A stretch of DNA of 64,000 nt from Gymnodinialimonas sp. 202GB13-11 (GCF_040932485.1 NZ_JBFRBH010000001.1:1178001-1242000); one strand, 5' to 3'. Positions 18,504-26,375 are shown, counted from the stretch's first letter. Notes: generated from the sequence alone by a model not told the origin. Program-made: numbers and translations.

Positions 18504-18578
18504 GGGTGATTAGCTCAGTGGTAGAGCGCTTCGTTCACATCGAAGATGTCGGGAGTTCAAATCTCTCATCACCCACCA
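18504..18578 (+). tRNA. tRNA-Val (anticodon CAC)
   Basis: Acceptor GGGTGAT pairs with ATCACCC; the D-arm TAGCTCAGTGGTAGAGC and T-arm GGGAGTTCAAATCTC are normal. Anticodon stem CTTCG/CGAAG with loop TTCACAT, giving CAC (reads GTG). CCA is encoded. Confidence 0.97.
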
Positions 18579-18634
18579 ACCTTCCTTTCTTGTGAACGCG
18601 GTTGGCTCGGGTGGGCTTGCGTTTGTAGGGCGCC

Positions 18635-18838
18635 TCACCACAGATCCGTGCGCAAAATCGGGCGTTCGTTGACCGGCAAGCCCAGATCACGGGCCAGATG
18701 CGGGTCGGTCAAAACGCGTTCGAGGCACCGCCGTTGCTGCGCTTTTGCGGCGCGCAGCCACCATGAGCGCCAGAGGCGGTTAAGGGTGGGACGGCTGGCG
18801 TGTGCGATGGGCGCTTGGGCCGTGATTTGAGTGTTCAT
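18635..18838 (-). CDS. DUF1127-like small protein, likely SoxR-controlled
   Basis: 67 residues with the DUF1127 layout: an aromatic/basic helix (LNRLWRSWWLRAAKAQQRRC) followed by a helix ending in LARDLGLP. DUF1127 proteins are small basic proteins tied to RNA metabolism, phosphate and stress responses in alphaproteobacteria; mechanism is not settled. The ATG has AGAGGAAAAG just upstream. It faces soxR, and the SoxR box between them is placed as a 19-base-spacer promoter reading toward this gene, so it is the probable SoxR target. Confidence 0.75.
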   Translation of the reverse strand: MNTQITAQAPIAHASRPTLNRLWRSWWLRAAKAQQRRCLERVLTDPHLARDLGLPVNERPILRTDLW

Positions 18839-18874
18839 TGTCTTTTCCTCTTGGCGAATCGATTTGATTTCATG

Positions 18875-18905
18875 AGGCTACGGCCTCAAGTTCACTTGAG
18901 GTAAA
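18875..18905 (-). promoter_or_regulatory. SoxR box inside a 19-base-spacer promoter facing the DUF1127 gene
   Basis: CCTCAAGTTCACTTGAGG at 18884-18901 is a perfect 8-base inverted repeat differing by one base from the E. coli soxS operator. On the minus strand, TTTACC (18905-18900) acts as -35 and TAGCCT (18880-18875) as -10, with a 19-base spacer exactly as at soxS. SoxR also binds 10 bases before its own start codon. Confidence 0.85.
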
Positions 18906-18911
18906 GCGCCA

Positions 18912-19406
18912 ATGTCCTCTCGCATCGCGAAAGATCTCAGCGTCGGCCAGATGGCGGAGCGGGCCGGTGTCGCCGTGTCGACGCTGCATTTCTATGAGGC
19001 CGAAGGGCTGATCCAATCCTGGCGAACGGCGGCCAATCATCGCCGCTATGACAGGCGTGAATTGCGGCGGGTGGCGATCATTCGCACGGCTCAGGCCGTG
19101 GGAGTGCCGCTCGCAGAAATCAAGGCGATGCTCGACTCGTTGCCTGATGGGCGGATCACGGCAGACGAATGGCGCAAGGCTGCGGATGTCTGGGCCGCCC
19201 AATTGGATGAGAAGATTGCCACCCTGCAAAGCCTGCGCAGCCAGATGGGCGCGTGCATCGGTTGTGGGTGCCTGTCGATGGAGCATTGCCCGCTTTATAA
19301 TGCCGATGATCGCATGGGCGCTCGGGGCGCGGGGCCGCGCCGGTGGGTCGGAAGCGCAGAGGAAGTGGCGGAAATGGATGCAGGGGCAGATGATGGCACG
19401 CCCTGA
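18912..19406 (+). CDS. soxR: Redox-sensing MerR-family activator
   Basis: 164 residues. The MerR helix-turn-helix (LSVGQMAERAGVAVSTLHFY, then NHRRYDR) is followed by a dimer helix and the [2Fe-2S] site CIGCGCLSMEHCPL with four Cys, the SoxR signature. Outside enterics SoxR responds to redox-cycling compounds and directly controls a few efflux or redox genes, with no SoxS. A matching operator lies between soxR and the divergent DUF1127 gene. The 3' end overlaps the start of the phosphatase gene by 14 bases. Confidence 0.95.
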   Translation: MSSRIAKDLSVGQMAERAGVAVSTLHFYEAEGLIQSWRTAANHRRYDRRELRRVAIIRTAQAVGVPLAEIKAMLDSLPDGRITADEWRKAADVWAAQLDEKIATLQSLRSQMGACIGCGCLSMEHCPLYNADDRMGARGAGPRRWVGSAEEVAEMDAGADDGTP

Positions 19407-19977
19407 TTACCCGCCGATTTACGTGCTGCGCCACGGGCAGACGGAATGGAACCTAGCCGACCGGATGCAGGGGTGGGGCGATTCACCGCTCACCCCGTTG
19501 GGGCGCGCGCAGGCAGAGGTGCAGCGGGCCATTCTGGCGGACGTTCTGGATGGCAGCCAAGCGGCGTTCTACAGCCCGTCTGGCCGGGCCAAGACCACGG
19601 CGCAGATCGCGTTGGGCGCGCATTTTGAGGCAGCGGTTGAAGATGCGCGCCTGCAGGAGATCAATGTAGGCGACTGGACCGGGCGTACGCCGACCGAGAT
19701 CGCGGCTGAGGTAGGCGGCATCAACCCGACCGAGGATTGGCATATGTGGAAGTTCGGTGCCCCCGGAGGTGAGACGCTGGATGATATGACCGTGCGGTGT
19801 CAGGCGGTACTGGACGCACTCACGCAGCCTACAATCCTAGTCACTCATGGTGTCACATCACGCTTGCTTCGGTGCCTTGCATTGGGCCTGCCACCGGAGG
19901 CGCTTGGCACGTTGCCGGGGGGGCAAGGTGTCGTTCATGCCGTGGAAAACGGAAAAGCGTGCATTTTAGGTCAGTAA
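19393..19977 (+). CDS. Histidine phosphatase (phosphoglycerate mutase-like) family protein
   Basis: 194 residues. The phosphohistidine motif is LRHGQTEWN, with the second Arg in YSPSGRAKTTAQIA, an acid/base Glu in LQEINVGDWTG and the second His in LVTHGVTSRLL. The family includes phosphatases for sugar phosphates and small metabolites. The substrate is not indicated. Two ATGs (19390, 19393) lie within the end of soxR; the second has better spacing from AGGGG. Probably translated with soxR. Confidence 0.88.
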   Translation: MARPDYPPIYVLRHGQTEWNLADRMQGWGDSPLTPLGRAQAEVQRAILADVLDGSQAAFYSPSGRAKTTAQIALGAHFEAAVEDARLQEINVGDWTGRTPTEIAAEVGGINPTEDWHMWKFGAPGGETLDDMTVRCQAVLDALTQPTILVTHGVTSRLLRCLALGLPPEALGTLPGGQGVVHAVENGKACILGQ

Positions 19978-20023
19978 CCGCTTGCCGGAGTGGCAAAGGA
20001 TTTGTTACAGCCCGCGTCGGTTC

Positions 20024-20099
20024 GGGTGGTTAGCTCAGTTGGTAGAGCGTCTCGTTTACACCGAGGATGTCGGGGGTTCGAGCCCCTCACCACCCACCA
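20024..20099 (+). tRNA. tRNA-Val (anticodon TAC)
   Basis: Acceptor GGGTGGT pairs with ACCACCC; D-arm TAGCTCAGTTGGTAGAGC; anticodon stem TCTCG/CGAGG with loop TTTACAC gives TAC (reads GTA); T-arm GGGGGTTCGAGCCCC. CCA is encoded. Confidence 0.97.
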
Positions 20100-20264
20100 C
20101 CTTCTCCTCTGAAGAGCGAATAAGGGTGTTTTAGCAGGCAGACGTGTTTGCAAATGAGCCCTCCTTTCCGAACCCGATCATCGATACGACACGCGCATTG
20201 TTGACCCGCGCAAGGCGTTGCTGTCACAGTCGGTTCAACGCGCAAAAAGAACGGGTTATCCAGC

Positions 20265-20639
20265 ATGTCAGACCAAGGCCCTCCACCGATCATGTCGCCC
20301 AGGCAAGGCGATCCACTGCAGCCTGCGATCATCATTTACATTCTCATGGGTGTTGGCATTTTTGTGCCCTTCACCGCTTTGGCCGGTGTGGTTTACGCCT
20401 ATGTGGAGCGCGGCAAGGATCCGGTGCTTGATACGCACCTGTCCTTCCTGATCCGGACATTCTGGTGGGGTTTTGTGTGGATCATCGCGGGCTTCATTCT
20501 GGCCTTTGTCCTGATTGGCTTTCTGATCTGGATTGCATGGATCGTCTGGCTTGCCGTTCGGATCATCACGGGGATCCAGCTGGCGCAAAAGCAGCAGCCG
20601 ATTCAGGGCGTAGAAGTGTTCGGCATGAAAGCTGTCTGA
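20265..20639 (+). CDS. DUF4870-like membrane protein
   Basis: 124 residues with three or four hydrophobic segments (PAIIIYILMGVGIFVPFTAL, then FVWIIAGFILAFVLIGFLIW) and the DUF4870-style central VERGKDPVLDTHLSFLIRTF. The family is small integral membrane proteins of unknown role, often Tic20-like in shape. The N-terminus is Pro/Gln-rich. The ATG at 20265 follows a GTTATCCAGC stretch with no strong ribosome site. Confidence 0.78.
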   Translation: MSDQGPPPIMSPRQGDPLQPAIIIYILMGVGIFVPFTALAGVVYAYVERGKDPVLDTHLSFLIRTFWWGFVWIIAGFILAFVLIGFLIWIAWIVWLAVRIITGIQLAQKQQPIQGVEVFGMKAV

Positions 20640-20731
20640 GCGAGAGCGCACAGAAACGGTTTGGATTCCGGGAATTGGCGCGATCCTGCAACGGGGCTAA
20701 CTACGTTGAACACGTAATGAGGAATTGACCC

Positions 20732-21670
20732 ATGAGCTGGAACCCCGCCCTCGACCCCGATTGCCCGACCGGTGACGATGTGGATGCGATCGAGACCGTT
20801 ATTGTGCCGCGCGCCCGTGACTTGGGCGATTTCGAAGTCCGCCGCGCCTTGCCCGCGCCTAAGCGGCAGATGGTGGGGCCGTTCATCTTCTTCGATCAGA
20901 TGGGACCGGCGGAGTTCATCACGGGGCAGGGCGTGGATATCCGCCCGCATCCCCATATCGGCTTGTCGACCGTGACGTACCTTTATGAGGGCAAGTTTCA
21001 CCACCGCGACAGCCTTGGCACCGATCAATGGATCGAACCGGGCGCGGTGAACCTGATGACGGCGGGCCACGGGATCACCCATTCGGAGCGCATCGACGGT
21101 GAGATGTTGAAACAGCCCTACCGGCTGGCGGGCATTCAGACGTGGATCGCTTTGCCGAAGGACGCTGAAGACAATGCGCCCGATTTCGTTCATGCGGCCA
21201 AGGCAGACTTGCCGTTTCTGGAAGGCGAAGGGAAGGAACTGCGCCTGATCCTCGGCACCGCTTATGGCGAGGCCGCGCCGGTCGCCACCCCGTCCGAGAT
21301 GTTCTACGCCGACGCCGTATTGCGGCCTGGGGCCAAGCTGCCCATGCCGGACGACCATGAGGATCGTGGGGCCTATGTGGTGCAGGGGGCCGTTACCATT
21401 GCGGGTCAGACCTTTGAGAAGGGCCAGATGATGGTGTTCCGGCCCGGGGACCGGGTTTCCATGCAGGCCGGCGATCAGGGCGCGCGCGTAATGATCCTTG
21501 GGGGTGAAACGCTGGAAGGGCCGCGTCATATCTGGTGGAACTTCGTGGCCTCCTCGAAAGAGCGCATCGAAGAGGCGAAAGAGGCTTGGCGGCAAGGCGA
21601 TTGGCAACATGGCCGCTTCCAACTGCCACCGACCGATGATGGCGAGTTCATACCGCTGCCAGACAGGTGA
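20732..21670 (+). CDS. Pirin family protein
   Basis: 312 residues, bicupin fold. Iron-ligand region is visible: RPHPHIGLSTVTYLYEG, then HHRDSLG and the TAGHGITHSER segment. Bacterial pirins act as quercetinases or as redox-sensitive modulators (for example of pyruvate dehydrogenase); which applies here is not clear. A GAGGAATTG ribosome site precedes the ATG. Confidence 0.93.
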   Translation: MSWNPALDPDCPTGDDVDAIETVIVPRARDLGDFEVRRALPAPKRQMVGPFIFFDQMGPAEFITGQGVDIRPHPHIGLSTVTYLYEGKFHHRDSLGTDQWIEPGAVNLMTAGHGITHSERIDGEMLKQPYRLAGIQTWIALPKDAEDNAPDFVHAAKADLPFLEGEGKELRLILGTAYGEAAPVATPSEMFYADAVLRPGAKLPMPDDHEDRGAYVVQGAVTIAGQTFEKGQMMVFRPGDRVSMQAGDQGARVMILGGETLEGPRHIWWNFVASSKERIEEAKEAWRQGDWQHGRFQLPPTDDGEFIPLPDR

Positions 21671-21730
21671 CAGCCCCGCGCCGCGCCCTTAGGGTCAGCG
21701 TGTTGGCAGAAGCAATGGCCTGAGGGCGCT

Positions 21731-22558
21731 TTGAAAGCATATCCGTTTTTCGTTTTGGTTTGCGCGCTTGGGTTGGTAGGCTCTGAAGGCATGGCCTTCT
21801 CGGCTGAGGCCTGTGCCGAGAATTATATCGCTGATGATTTGCCGGAAGATGCGCGCGCGACGGCTTTGCCGGAGTACTTCGTGGAGCCCGGCCAGCTTGG
21901 CAGCCCCTTGATCTGTACGCTGGTGCCGAGTGAGGTTTACGGCCCGATGATTCAGGTCTCAGCCGCCATTGCGGACGACCCGAATACCGCCTTCGTTCAG
22001 TACTTTCCGGACAACGTGCAGATCCTGCGCACCGATGGCGAGGGCGCAGGTTTGGTCCTGTCGGCCTGTGGTCCGATCCCGCAAGACCTGCCGCCGGAGC
22101 GCAACCCCGGCGGGTTTTGGTGCCGGATCGATGTCTCGGTCGGGCGCGGCGTCGTGTTCGATCTGGAGTATGATGCTGAGGGGGCGCTGGCCTGGCTGAA
22201 CTTCGAGGTTTCGGCGCTGGACACCGGGATATTGGCCAATTCGACGCTTGCCCCGGTTCTGGGAGAGACCGCGCCGAATGATATTCGAGCAGGCCTGTTT
22301 CTGGATGGATCCGACACGACCTTCCTGATGCGACATGCGCAGGCGGCTGATGTGTTCCGAATGGTTGAGCTGCAATCCATCATCGACCTTTACCGTGCGC
22401 AGCGCGATACGCCACAGGCCATGACGATTGTGATTGAAACCGGCGAGCCTGAAACTGGCCCTTTTGCCCAGATCGACCTGCCAGCGCGCTTGTTGTCGGA
22501 GATCATGGCGGAGTTGGCTTTGTTGGAGGACCTCGTTCGCACCCATCGCGGATTGTAA
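21731..22558 (+). CDS. Secreted hypothetical protein
   Basis: 275 residues with a signal peptide (PFFVLVCALGLVGSEGMAF) cleaved near SAEA. It has Cys in EACAENY, LICTLVP, VLSACGPIP and FWCRID, suggesting two disulfides. No family recognised. The start is a TTG with GAGGG four bases before it. Its end lies 62 bases before the GNAT gene. Confidence 0.7.
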   Translation: MKAYPFFVLVCALGLVGSEGMAFSAEACAENYIADDLPEDARATALPEYFVEPGQLGSPLICTLVPSEVYGPMIQVSAAIADDPNTAFVQYFPDNVQILRTDGEGAGLVLSACGPIPQDLPPERNPGGFWCRIDVSVGRGVVFDLEYDAEGALAWLNFEVSALDTGILANSTLAPVLGETAPNDIRAGLFLDGSDTTFLMRHAQAADVFRMVELQSIIDLYRAQRDTPQAMTIVIETGEPETGPFAQIDLPARLLSEIMAELALLEDLVRTHRGL

Positions 22559-22620
22559 CGCCGTCTCTTGCGCTTGGCCGGTGGGCCATGCACCGTCCGC
22601 CTATGTCACCGTCCCTTGTC

Positions 22621-23139
22621 ATGCATATTCGCCCGGCTCTGCCGCAGGACCTGCCCGAGATCGCGCAGTTGCATGAGGCGAACTGGCGTCGGGACTATGC
22701 GGGGGTTCTGCCCGAATATGCGTTGGGCGCGCATCTGACCGACTACATGGCGCGCAAGTGGCACAACGGCGCGTTGCGTGACCGGCGGTGCCTTGTGGCC
22801 CGCGACGGGGCTGGCACTTTGTTGGGGTTCGCGGCGATGCTGGATTCGGGACCTGACGAGCACGCCTTTCTCGATAACCTCCATGTGGCCCCGGCATTCC
22901 GCGCGCATGGGATCGGTCGGGCGTTGATGTCTTCTGTTGCGGTTCTGGCCATTCCCGGCCCGCTTTCGCTGGAGGTGCTATGCGCCAACATGCAGGCCCG
23001 CGCGATCTACAAGGCATGGGGCGGCGAGGAGAGCGCGGAGTTTGCCGATGACATTCTTGGCGTCTCAGTGCCTGCCGTGACGGTTACATGGCGCGATACG
23101 GTCTGGCTGGCCGACCGGCTGAGCGGGGCAGATGTATGA
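22621..23139 (+). CDS. GNAT-family N-acetyltransferase
   Basis: 172 residues. The acetyl-CoA fold is visible: N-terminal IRPALPQDLPEIAQLHEANW, the beta-4 strand FLDNLHVAPAFRAHGIGRAL (motif A pyrophosphate loop), and LEVLCANMQARAIYKAWG (motif B). The acceptor is unknown. The start is uncertain since three ATGs lie within 34 bases and none has a clear ribosome site; 22621 fits the family. The stop overlaps the start of the transporter gene (ATGA). Confidence 0.85.
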   Translation: MHIRPALPQDLPEIAQLHEANWRRDYAGVLPEYALGAHLTDYMARKWHNGALRDRRCLVARDGAGTLLGFAAMLDSGPDEHAFLDNLHVAPAFRAHGIGRALMSSVAVLAIPGPLSLEVLCANMQARAIYKAWGGEESAEFADDILGVSVPAVTVTWRDTVWLADRLSGADV

Positions 23140-24104
23140 GCAGCGGGACGCCAACGCGCGCCATCGTGTTGATCCTGATCGGCATGGCCTGCATTTCGGT
23201 CAACGATACGCTGATCAAGCTGCTGTCGGGCGGCTATCCGCTGCACCAAATGGTCTTCATCCGCTCGGTCATCGGGCTGTGCTTTACCGCCGTGATCCTT
23301 ATGGGCGAGGGCGGGCTAGCCTTGCTGAAAACGGACCAGCCGGGGCTACACCTTGTGCGAGCGATCCTGATCGTGATTGCGAACATGACCTTCTTTGCGG
23401 CTTTGGCAGTTATGCCGCTGGGTGTTGCGACAGCGCTGTTCTTCGTCGCTCCCCTCTTCATCACTTTGCTCGCGATCCCTGTTCTGGGGGAGCGTGTGGG
23501 CATACATCGTTTAACGGCCCTTTTGGTGGGCTTTGCCGGTGTGGGCGTCATGATGCTGCCGTCCAGCGACTGGGGGGACGTGCCGCCGGGCGCGCTGTTT
23601 TTGCCGGTGATTGCGGCGGCCTGCTACGCAGGTATGCAGGTGATGACTCGCAAACTGGGCGCGAAGTCGGCGGCGTCGGCCATGGCGATCTACATTCAGG
23701 TGGCGTTTATCGGTGTCTCGATCCTGTTCTGGATCAGTGTGGGCGACGGACGGCTCGCGGATCAGGTACAAAATGAGAGCCTTGTTTTCCTTCTCCGCGC
23801 ATGGATCTGGCCCGCGTCAGACGACATCTGGAAGTTCGCGATCCTTGGCCTGATGTCTGGGATGATCGGCTATTGCCTCAGCCAGGCCTATCGCTTGGGG
23901 GATGCGGCGACGGTTGCTTCTTATGAATATGCTGCACTACCCATGGCGATTGTCTTGGGATGGGTGGTCTTCGGTGAACGCCCCGGCTGGGTGATGCTTG
24001 CAGGCACCGCCCTGATCGCGGGCGCGGGCCTCTATGTTTTCGCCCGCGAACGGCAGCGCGCGGGTGTTGGGCCAGCAGCGGAACGCCCTATTCGGCGGGG
24101 GTAG
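23136..24104 (+). CDS. EamA/DMT-family transporter
   Basis: 322 residues with ten predicted membrane helices in two EamA repeats (first beginning VLILIGMACISVNDTLIK, second FLPVIAAACYAGMQVMTR). Drug/metabolite transporter superfamily, inner membrane; likely exporter of amino acids or small metabolites, substrate unknown. Translationally coupled to the GNAT gene by a 4-base overlap, so the two may act on the same compound. Confidence 0.9.
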   Translation: MSSGTPTRAIVLILIGMACISVNDTLIKLLSGGYPLHQMVFIRSVIGLCFTAVILMGEGGLALLKTDQPGLHLVRAILIVIANMTFFAALAVMPLGVATALFFVAPLFITLLAIPVLGERVGIHRLTALLVGFAGVGVMMLPSSDWGDVPPGALFLPVIAAACYAGMQVMTRKLGAKSAASAMAIYIQVAFIGVSILFWISVGDGRLADQVQNESLVFLLRAWIWPASDDIWKFAILGLMSGMIGYCLSQAYRLGDAATVASYEYAALPMAIVLGWVVFGERPGWVMLAGTALIAGAGLYVFARERQRAGVGPAAERPIRRG

Positions 24105-24224
24105 ATGAGCCTGGCAAGACGCGGGCTGCGGAAAAGCCGCAAATCCAAGCGACGGACCGCTTGACGGGGCAGGCGGCTAGCCCTAAACCGCCCCTCACGC
24201 CGGGTTGCCCGGTGTAAAGGGTGA

Positions 24225-24301
24225 GCGGTTGTAGCTCAGTTGGTTAGAGTACCGGCCTGTCACGCCGGGGGTCGCGGGTTCGAGCCCCGTCAACCGCGCC
24301 A
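24225..24301 (+). tRNA. tRNA-Asp (anticodon GTC), integration site of an islet
   Basis: Acceptor GCGGTTG pairs with CAACCGC; anticodon stem CCGGC/GCCGG with loop CTGTCAC gives GTC; CCA encoded. Its last bases are repeated downstream at 24452-24475 and 26376-26390, marking it as the target of site-specific integration. The tRNA itself is intact. Confidence 0.97.
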
Positions 24302-24302
24302 C
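24288..24302 (+). repeat. Left attachment-like repeat (tRNA-Asp 3' end)
   Basis: CGTCAACCGCGCCAC inside the tRNA-Asp T-arm/acceptor end; identical to 26376-26390. Confidence 0.75.
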
Positions 24303-24315
24303 CACCCTCAAAAAA

Positions 24316-24350
24316 GCCTGTAATCCCAAGGGGTTACAGGCTTTTTTTTT
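24316..24350 (+). terminator. Rho-independent terminator after tRNA-Asp
   Basis: GCCTGTAA...TTACAGGC, stem extended by CCC/GGG, followed by nine or more T. It closes the tRNA transcript and also insulates the islet from it. Confidence 0.9.
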
Positions 24351-24357
24351 GTCTCGA

Positions 24358-24379
24358 GGGGCCATTTGGGGGGCCAATG
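24358..24379 (+). repeat. GGGGCCATTT / GGGGGGCCAATG repeats, left side of islet
   Basis: Two adjacent copies of a G-run plus CCA(T/A)T motif. Two more in the same orientation occur at 26214-26247 near the right edge. Confidence 0.5.
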
Positions 24380-24451
24380 CTCTTGTCAAACGGCCTAAAA
24401 TGGCATTCGTGATGCGCCTTAACCGTCACCAACCAACCAGAATCGTCATAA

Positions 24452-24475
24452 GTTCGAGCCCGCTCAACCGCGCCA
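24452..24475 (+). repeat. Second copy of the tRNA-Asp 3' end
   Basis: 24 bases matching tRNA-Asp 24278-24301 at 22 of 24 positions (two adjacent differences in the T-arm), including CTCAACCGCGCCA. It is too short to be a tRNA gene. It most likely marks an earlier or neighbouring integration. Confidence 0.75.
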
Positions 24476-24662
24476 TACTTTGCCGGATTGATTCTCTAAG
24501 GTGCTCTATGAACGGTGAAACGACCCGATTGCGTCGTGGAGGAAACTCTGTCGCGCTGCACGTTTTTCGTTTGCTCAGGCGCTGCTGCGCAGGCGTATCA
24601 GCGTGGTCATCAGAGCAACACTTTTTACGGGGACGGTTTGTCTGAAGCTACAAAGGATAAAG

Positions 24663-26168
24663 ATGAAACGAGTTATCGACTTGGATGGTGCAGCAGCCCG
24701 GGCTTACCTAGAACGGCCAGAATGCTACTTTCGATCGGACTTTCCACCATACATTAGCTTTGGATCCATTCTTTCTGACGTATCGGCTGCTCTATCGGGC
24801 AGGCCCTACACCGATTTTCAGAAAGCAAAACCACACCGACCTGTCGACACGGCTGGCGTAAACTACGAGCTGTTGAGCACCAAAGACGGACGTTTCGCAT
24901 GGCGACCATTTGAGCTCATCCACCCAGCCATCTACATCACTTTGGTTCAGCTAATCTGTGAGGAATCGAACTGGTCGCTTCTTCAAGAGCGTTTCAATGA
25001 GCTACAGACTGGAGTTGTTGAGTGCACGGGCTTCCCTATGGCGTCGTCCACATCGACTAGTCATGATGCGTTGCAGGTTAGAAATTGGTGGTTGCGCTAC
25101 GAACAACGGTCGCTCGCTCTATCACTTGAATACACGCACCTACTGAAAACTGACGTCTCCAACTGCTACGCTTCATTGTATACGCACAGCATTCCTTGGG
25201 CGCTTCACGGGTATGATTTCGCAAAGCAACATCAAACCGACAGGACACTTCTAGGTAATCAAATAGACTTCCATATCAGGAACAGCCGCTACGGACAGAC
25301 GAACGGGATTACTCAAGGTTCCGTTCTGATGGACGTTATTGCCGAGCTCGTGTTGGCTTATGTGGACCACCTGATAACCAATCAATTGAAGGGTGAAACA
25401 GACTTCCATATCCTGAGATACCGTGACGACTACAGCGTCTTCACATGTAGTGACGAGCTGGCCACCAAGATCGTGCGGGTTATCAGCGACTGTCTAAGGA
25501 AGGTGGGGATGCAGCTTGGCGGTGCGAAGACATCTGTCAGCACCAACATCGTTGAGGGGGCAATCAAATCTGAGAAACTGGCCGGTATACAGCTTGAGGA
25601 CATGGATATCACCCAAGCGAAGTCGGTGCAGAAGCAGCTTCTACGTTTGCACTCATTTGCCCGGAAGTATCCCAACACAGGTGCTGTCAAACGGTTGGCT
25701 GACCATGCGTTTCAGAAAATTATGACCGTCACGGTAGCGCCTGACGATCTTGTAGTCCAAGTGGCAATAGTCTGTGACATTGCGGTAGTGTCACCGAGCG
25801 CGTTCCCAGCGTTGTCCGGAATACTCGCGAAGTTAATTTCGTTCGCGCCAGAGCAAGACCGACAACTTCTCTGGAGCAAAGTCATCCAAAAAATGCAGCG
25901 AATACCTCACAACGGGCATCTTGAGGTATGGTTGCAACGGATAACCAAAGCCAACGGCGTTGATCTAAATTTTTCAAGCCTCGAACCGATTTGCCAGATC
26001 GTAGACGGTCAAGCAGCAGACCTGTGGGACAATAGCTGGATCGACAATCATGTGTTGGTGAAAGCACTTGATGCTTCCAAGATCGTTGTTGGCGTCCCGG
26101 AGGAACTTGATCCTGTCCCCGCTATTGAGGAGATCGCGCTCTTCCGCGAATTCGCTGAGTTCTCCTAG
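24663..26168 (+). CDS. Reverse transcriptase of the Abi/UG (defence-associated) type
   Basis: 501 residues. Reverse transcriptase core: motif A LLKTDVSNCYASLYTHSIPW with Asp164, motif B TNGITQGSVLMD at about 213-224, motif C YRDD with Asp255/Asp256, and motif D-like VGMQLGGAKT to residue 290. All three catalytic Asp are present, so it should be active. Residues ~300-501 are helical and match no domain I can name. The YTHSIPWAL segment after motif A is typical of Abi-like and UG-class defence reverse transcriptases, and unlike group II introns (no X/maturase or HNH) or retrons (no VTG box region seen). The start has AAAGGA five bases upstream. Composition is AT-richer than neighbours. Subtype (for example a DRT class) cannot be fixed by eye. 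Confidence 0.85.
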   Translation: MKRVIDLDGAAARAYLERPECYFRSDFPPYISFGSILSDVSAALSGRPYTDFQKAKPHRPVDTAGVNYELLSTKDGRFAWRPFELIHPAIYITLVQLICEESNWSLLQERFNELQTGVVECTGFPMASSTSTSHDALQVRNWWLRYEQRSLALSLEYTHLLKTDVSNCYASLYTHSIPWALHGYDFAKQHQTDRTLLGNQIDFHIRNSRYGQTNGITQGSVLMDVIAELVLAYVDHLITNQLKGETDFHILRYRDDYSVFTCSDELATKIVRVISDCLRKVGMQLGGAKTSVSTNIVEGAIKSEKLAGIQLEDMDITQAKSVQKQLLRLHSFARKYPNTGAVKRLADHAFQKIMTVTVAPDDLVVQVAIVCDIAVVSPSAFPALSGILAKLISFAPEQDRQLLWSKVIQKMQRIPHNGHLEVWLQRITKANGVDLNFSSLEPICQIVDGQAADLWDNSWIDNHVLVKALDASKIVVGVPEELDPVPAIEEIALFREFAEFS

Positions 26169-26213
26169 GCGTCGGATTCGCCGTCGGAGGTGTGATTTTA
26201 CGGACGCGAGAAT

Positions 26214-26247
26214 GGGGGGCCATTTTTCAACTCAAGGGGGGCCATTT
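26214..26247 (+). repeat. Two GGGGGGCCATTT repeats, right side of islet
   Basis: GGGGGGCCATTTTT at 26214-26227 and GGGGGGCCATTT at 26236-26247, separated by CAACTCAA. Spaced repeats of this kind occur at ends of some transposons (IS21-family ends carry repeated motifs), but no transposase gene is here. Confidence 0.5.
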
Positions 26248-26375
26248 CATAATAAACGAAACCGTCATCAATCAGCATAGATCGACGAGAAACGACAGTG
26301 ATCTTCTTTACTTTATTGATGTTTAGCTGATCAAACAGCATTCATCGGCGTGAGACGTCACTATTTCCATCGCGC

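Larger units (their letters stand above)
24302..24662. other. Non-coding left part of the islet
   Basis: 361 bases without a convincing gene. It holds a terminator (24316-24350), two GGGG(GG)CCA repeats (24358-24379), the second tRNA-Asp end copy (24452-24475) and, after it, 187 bases with possible small hairpins (ACGAC/GTCGT at 24520-24537; GCGC/GCGC at 24579-24590) directly upstream of the reverse transcriptase. This last part is where a promoter or a template RNA could lie. Confidence 0.55.

Noticed and set aside
24508-24645. Possible 45-residue basic ORF before the reverse transcriptase
   Set aside because: Has a weak AAGG-like site but Arg-rich, Cys-rich sequence with no pattern; more likely non-coding.
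24476-24662. Retron msr-msd
   Set aside because: No inverted a1/a2 repeats or long msd hairpin could be drawn; only short hairpins.
24663-26168. Group II intron or diversity-generating retroelement
   Set aside because: No maturase X domain, HNH, intron RNA ends, or template/variable repeat pair was seen.
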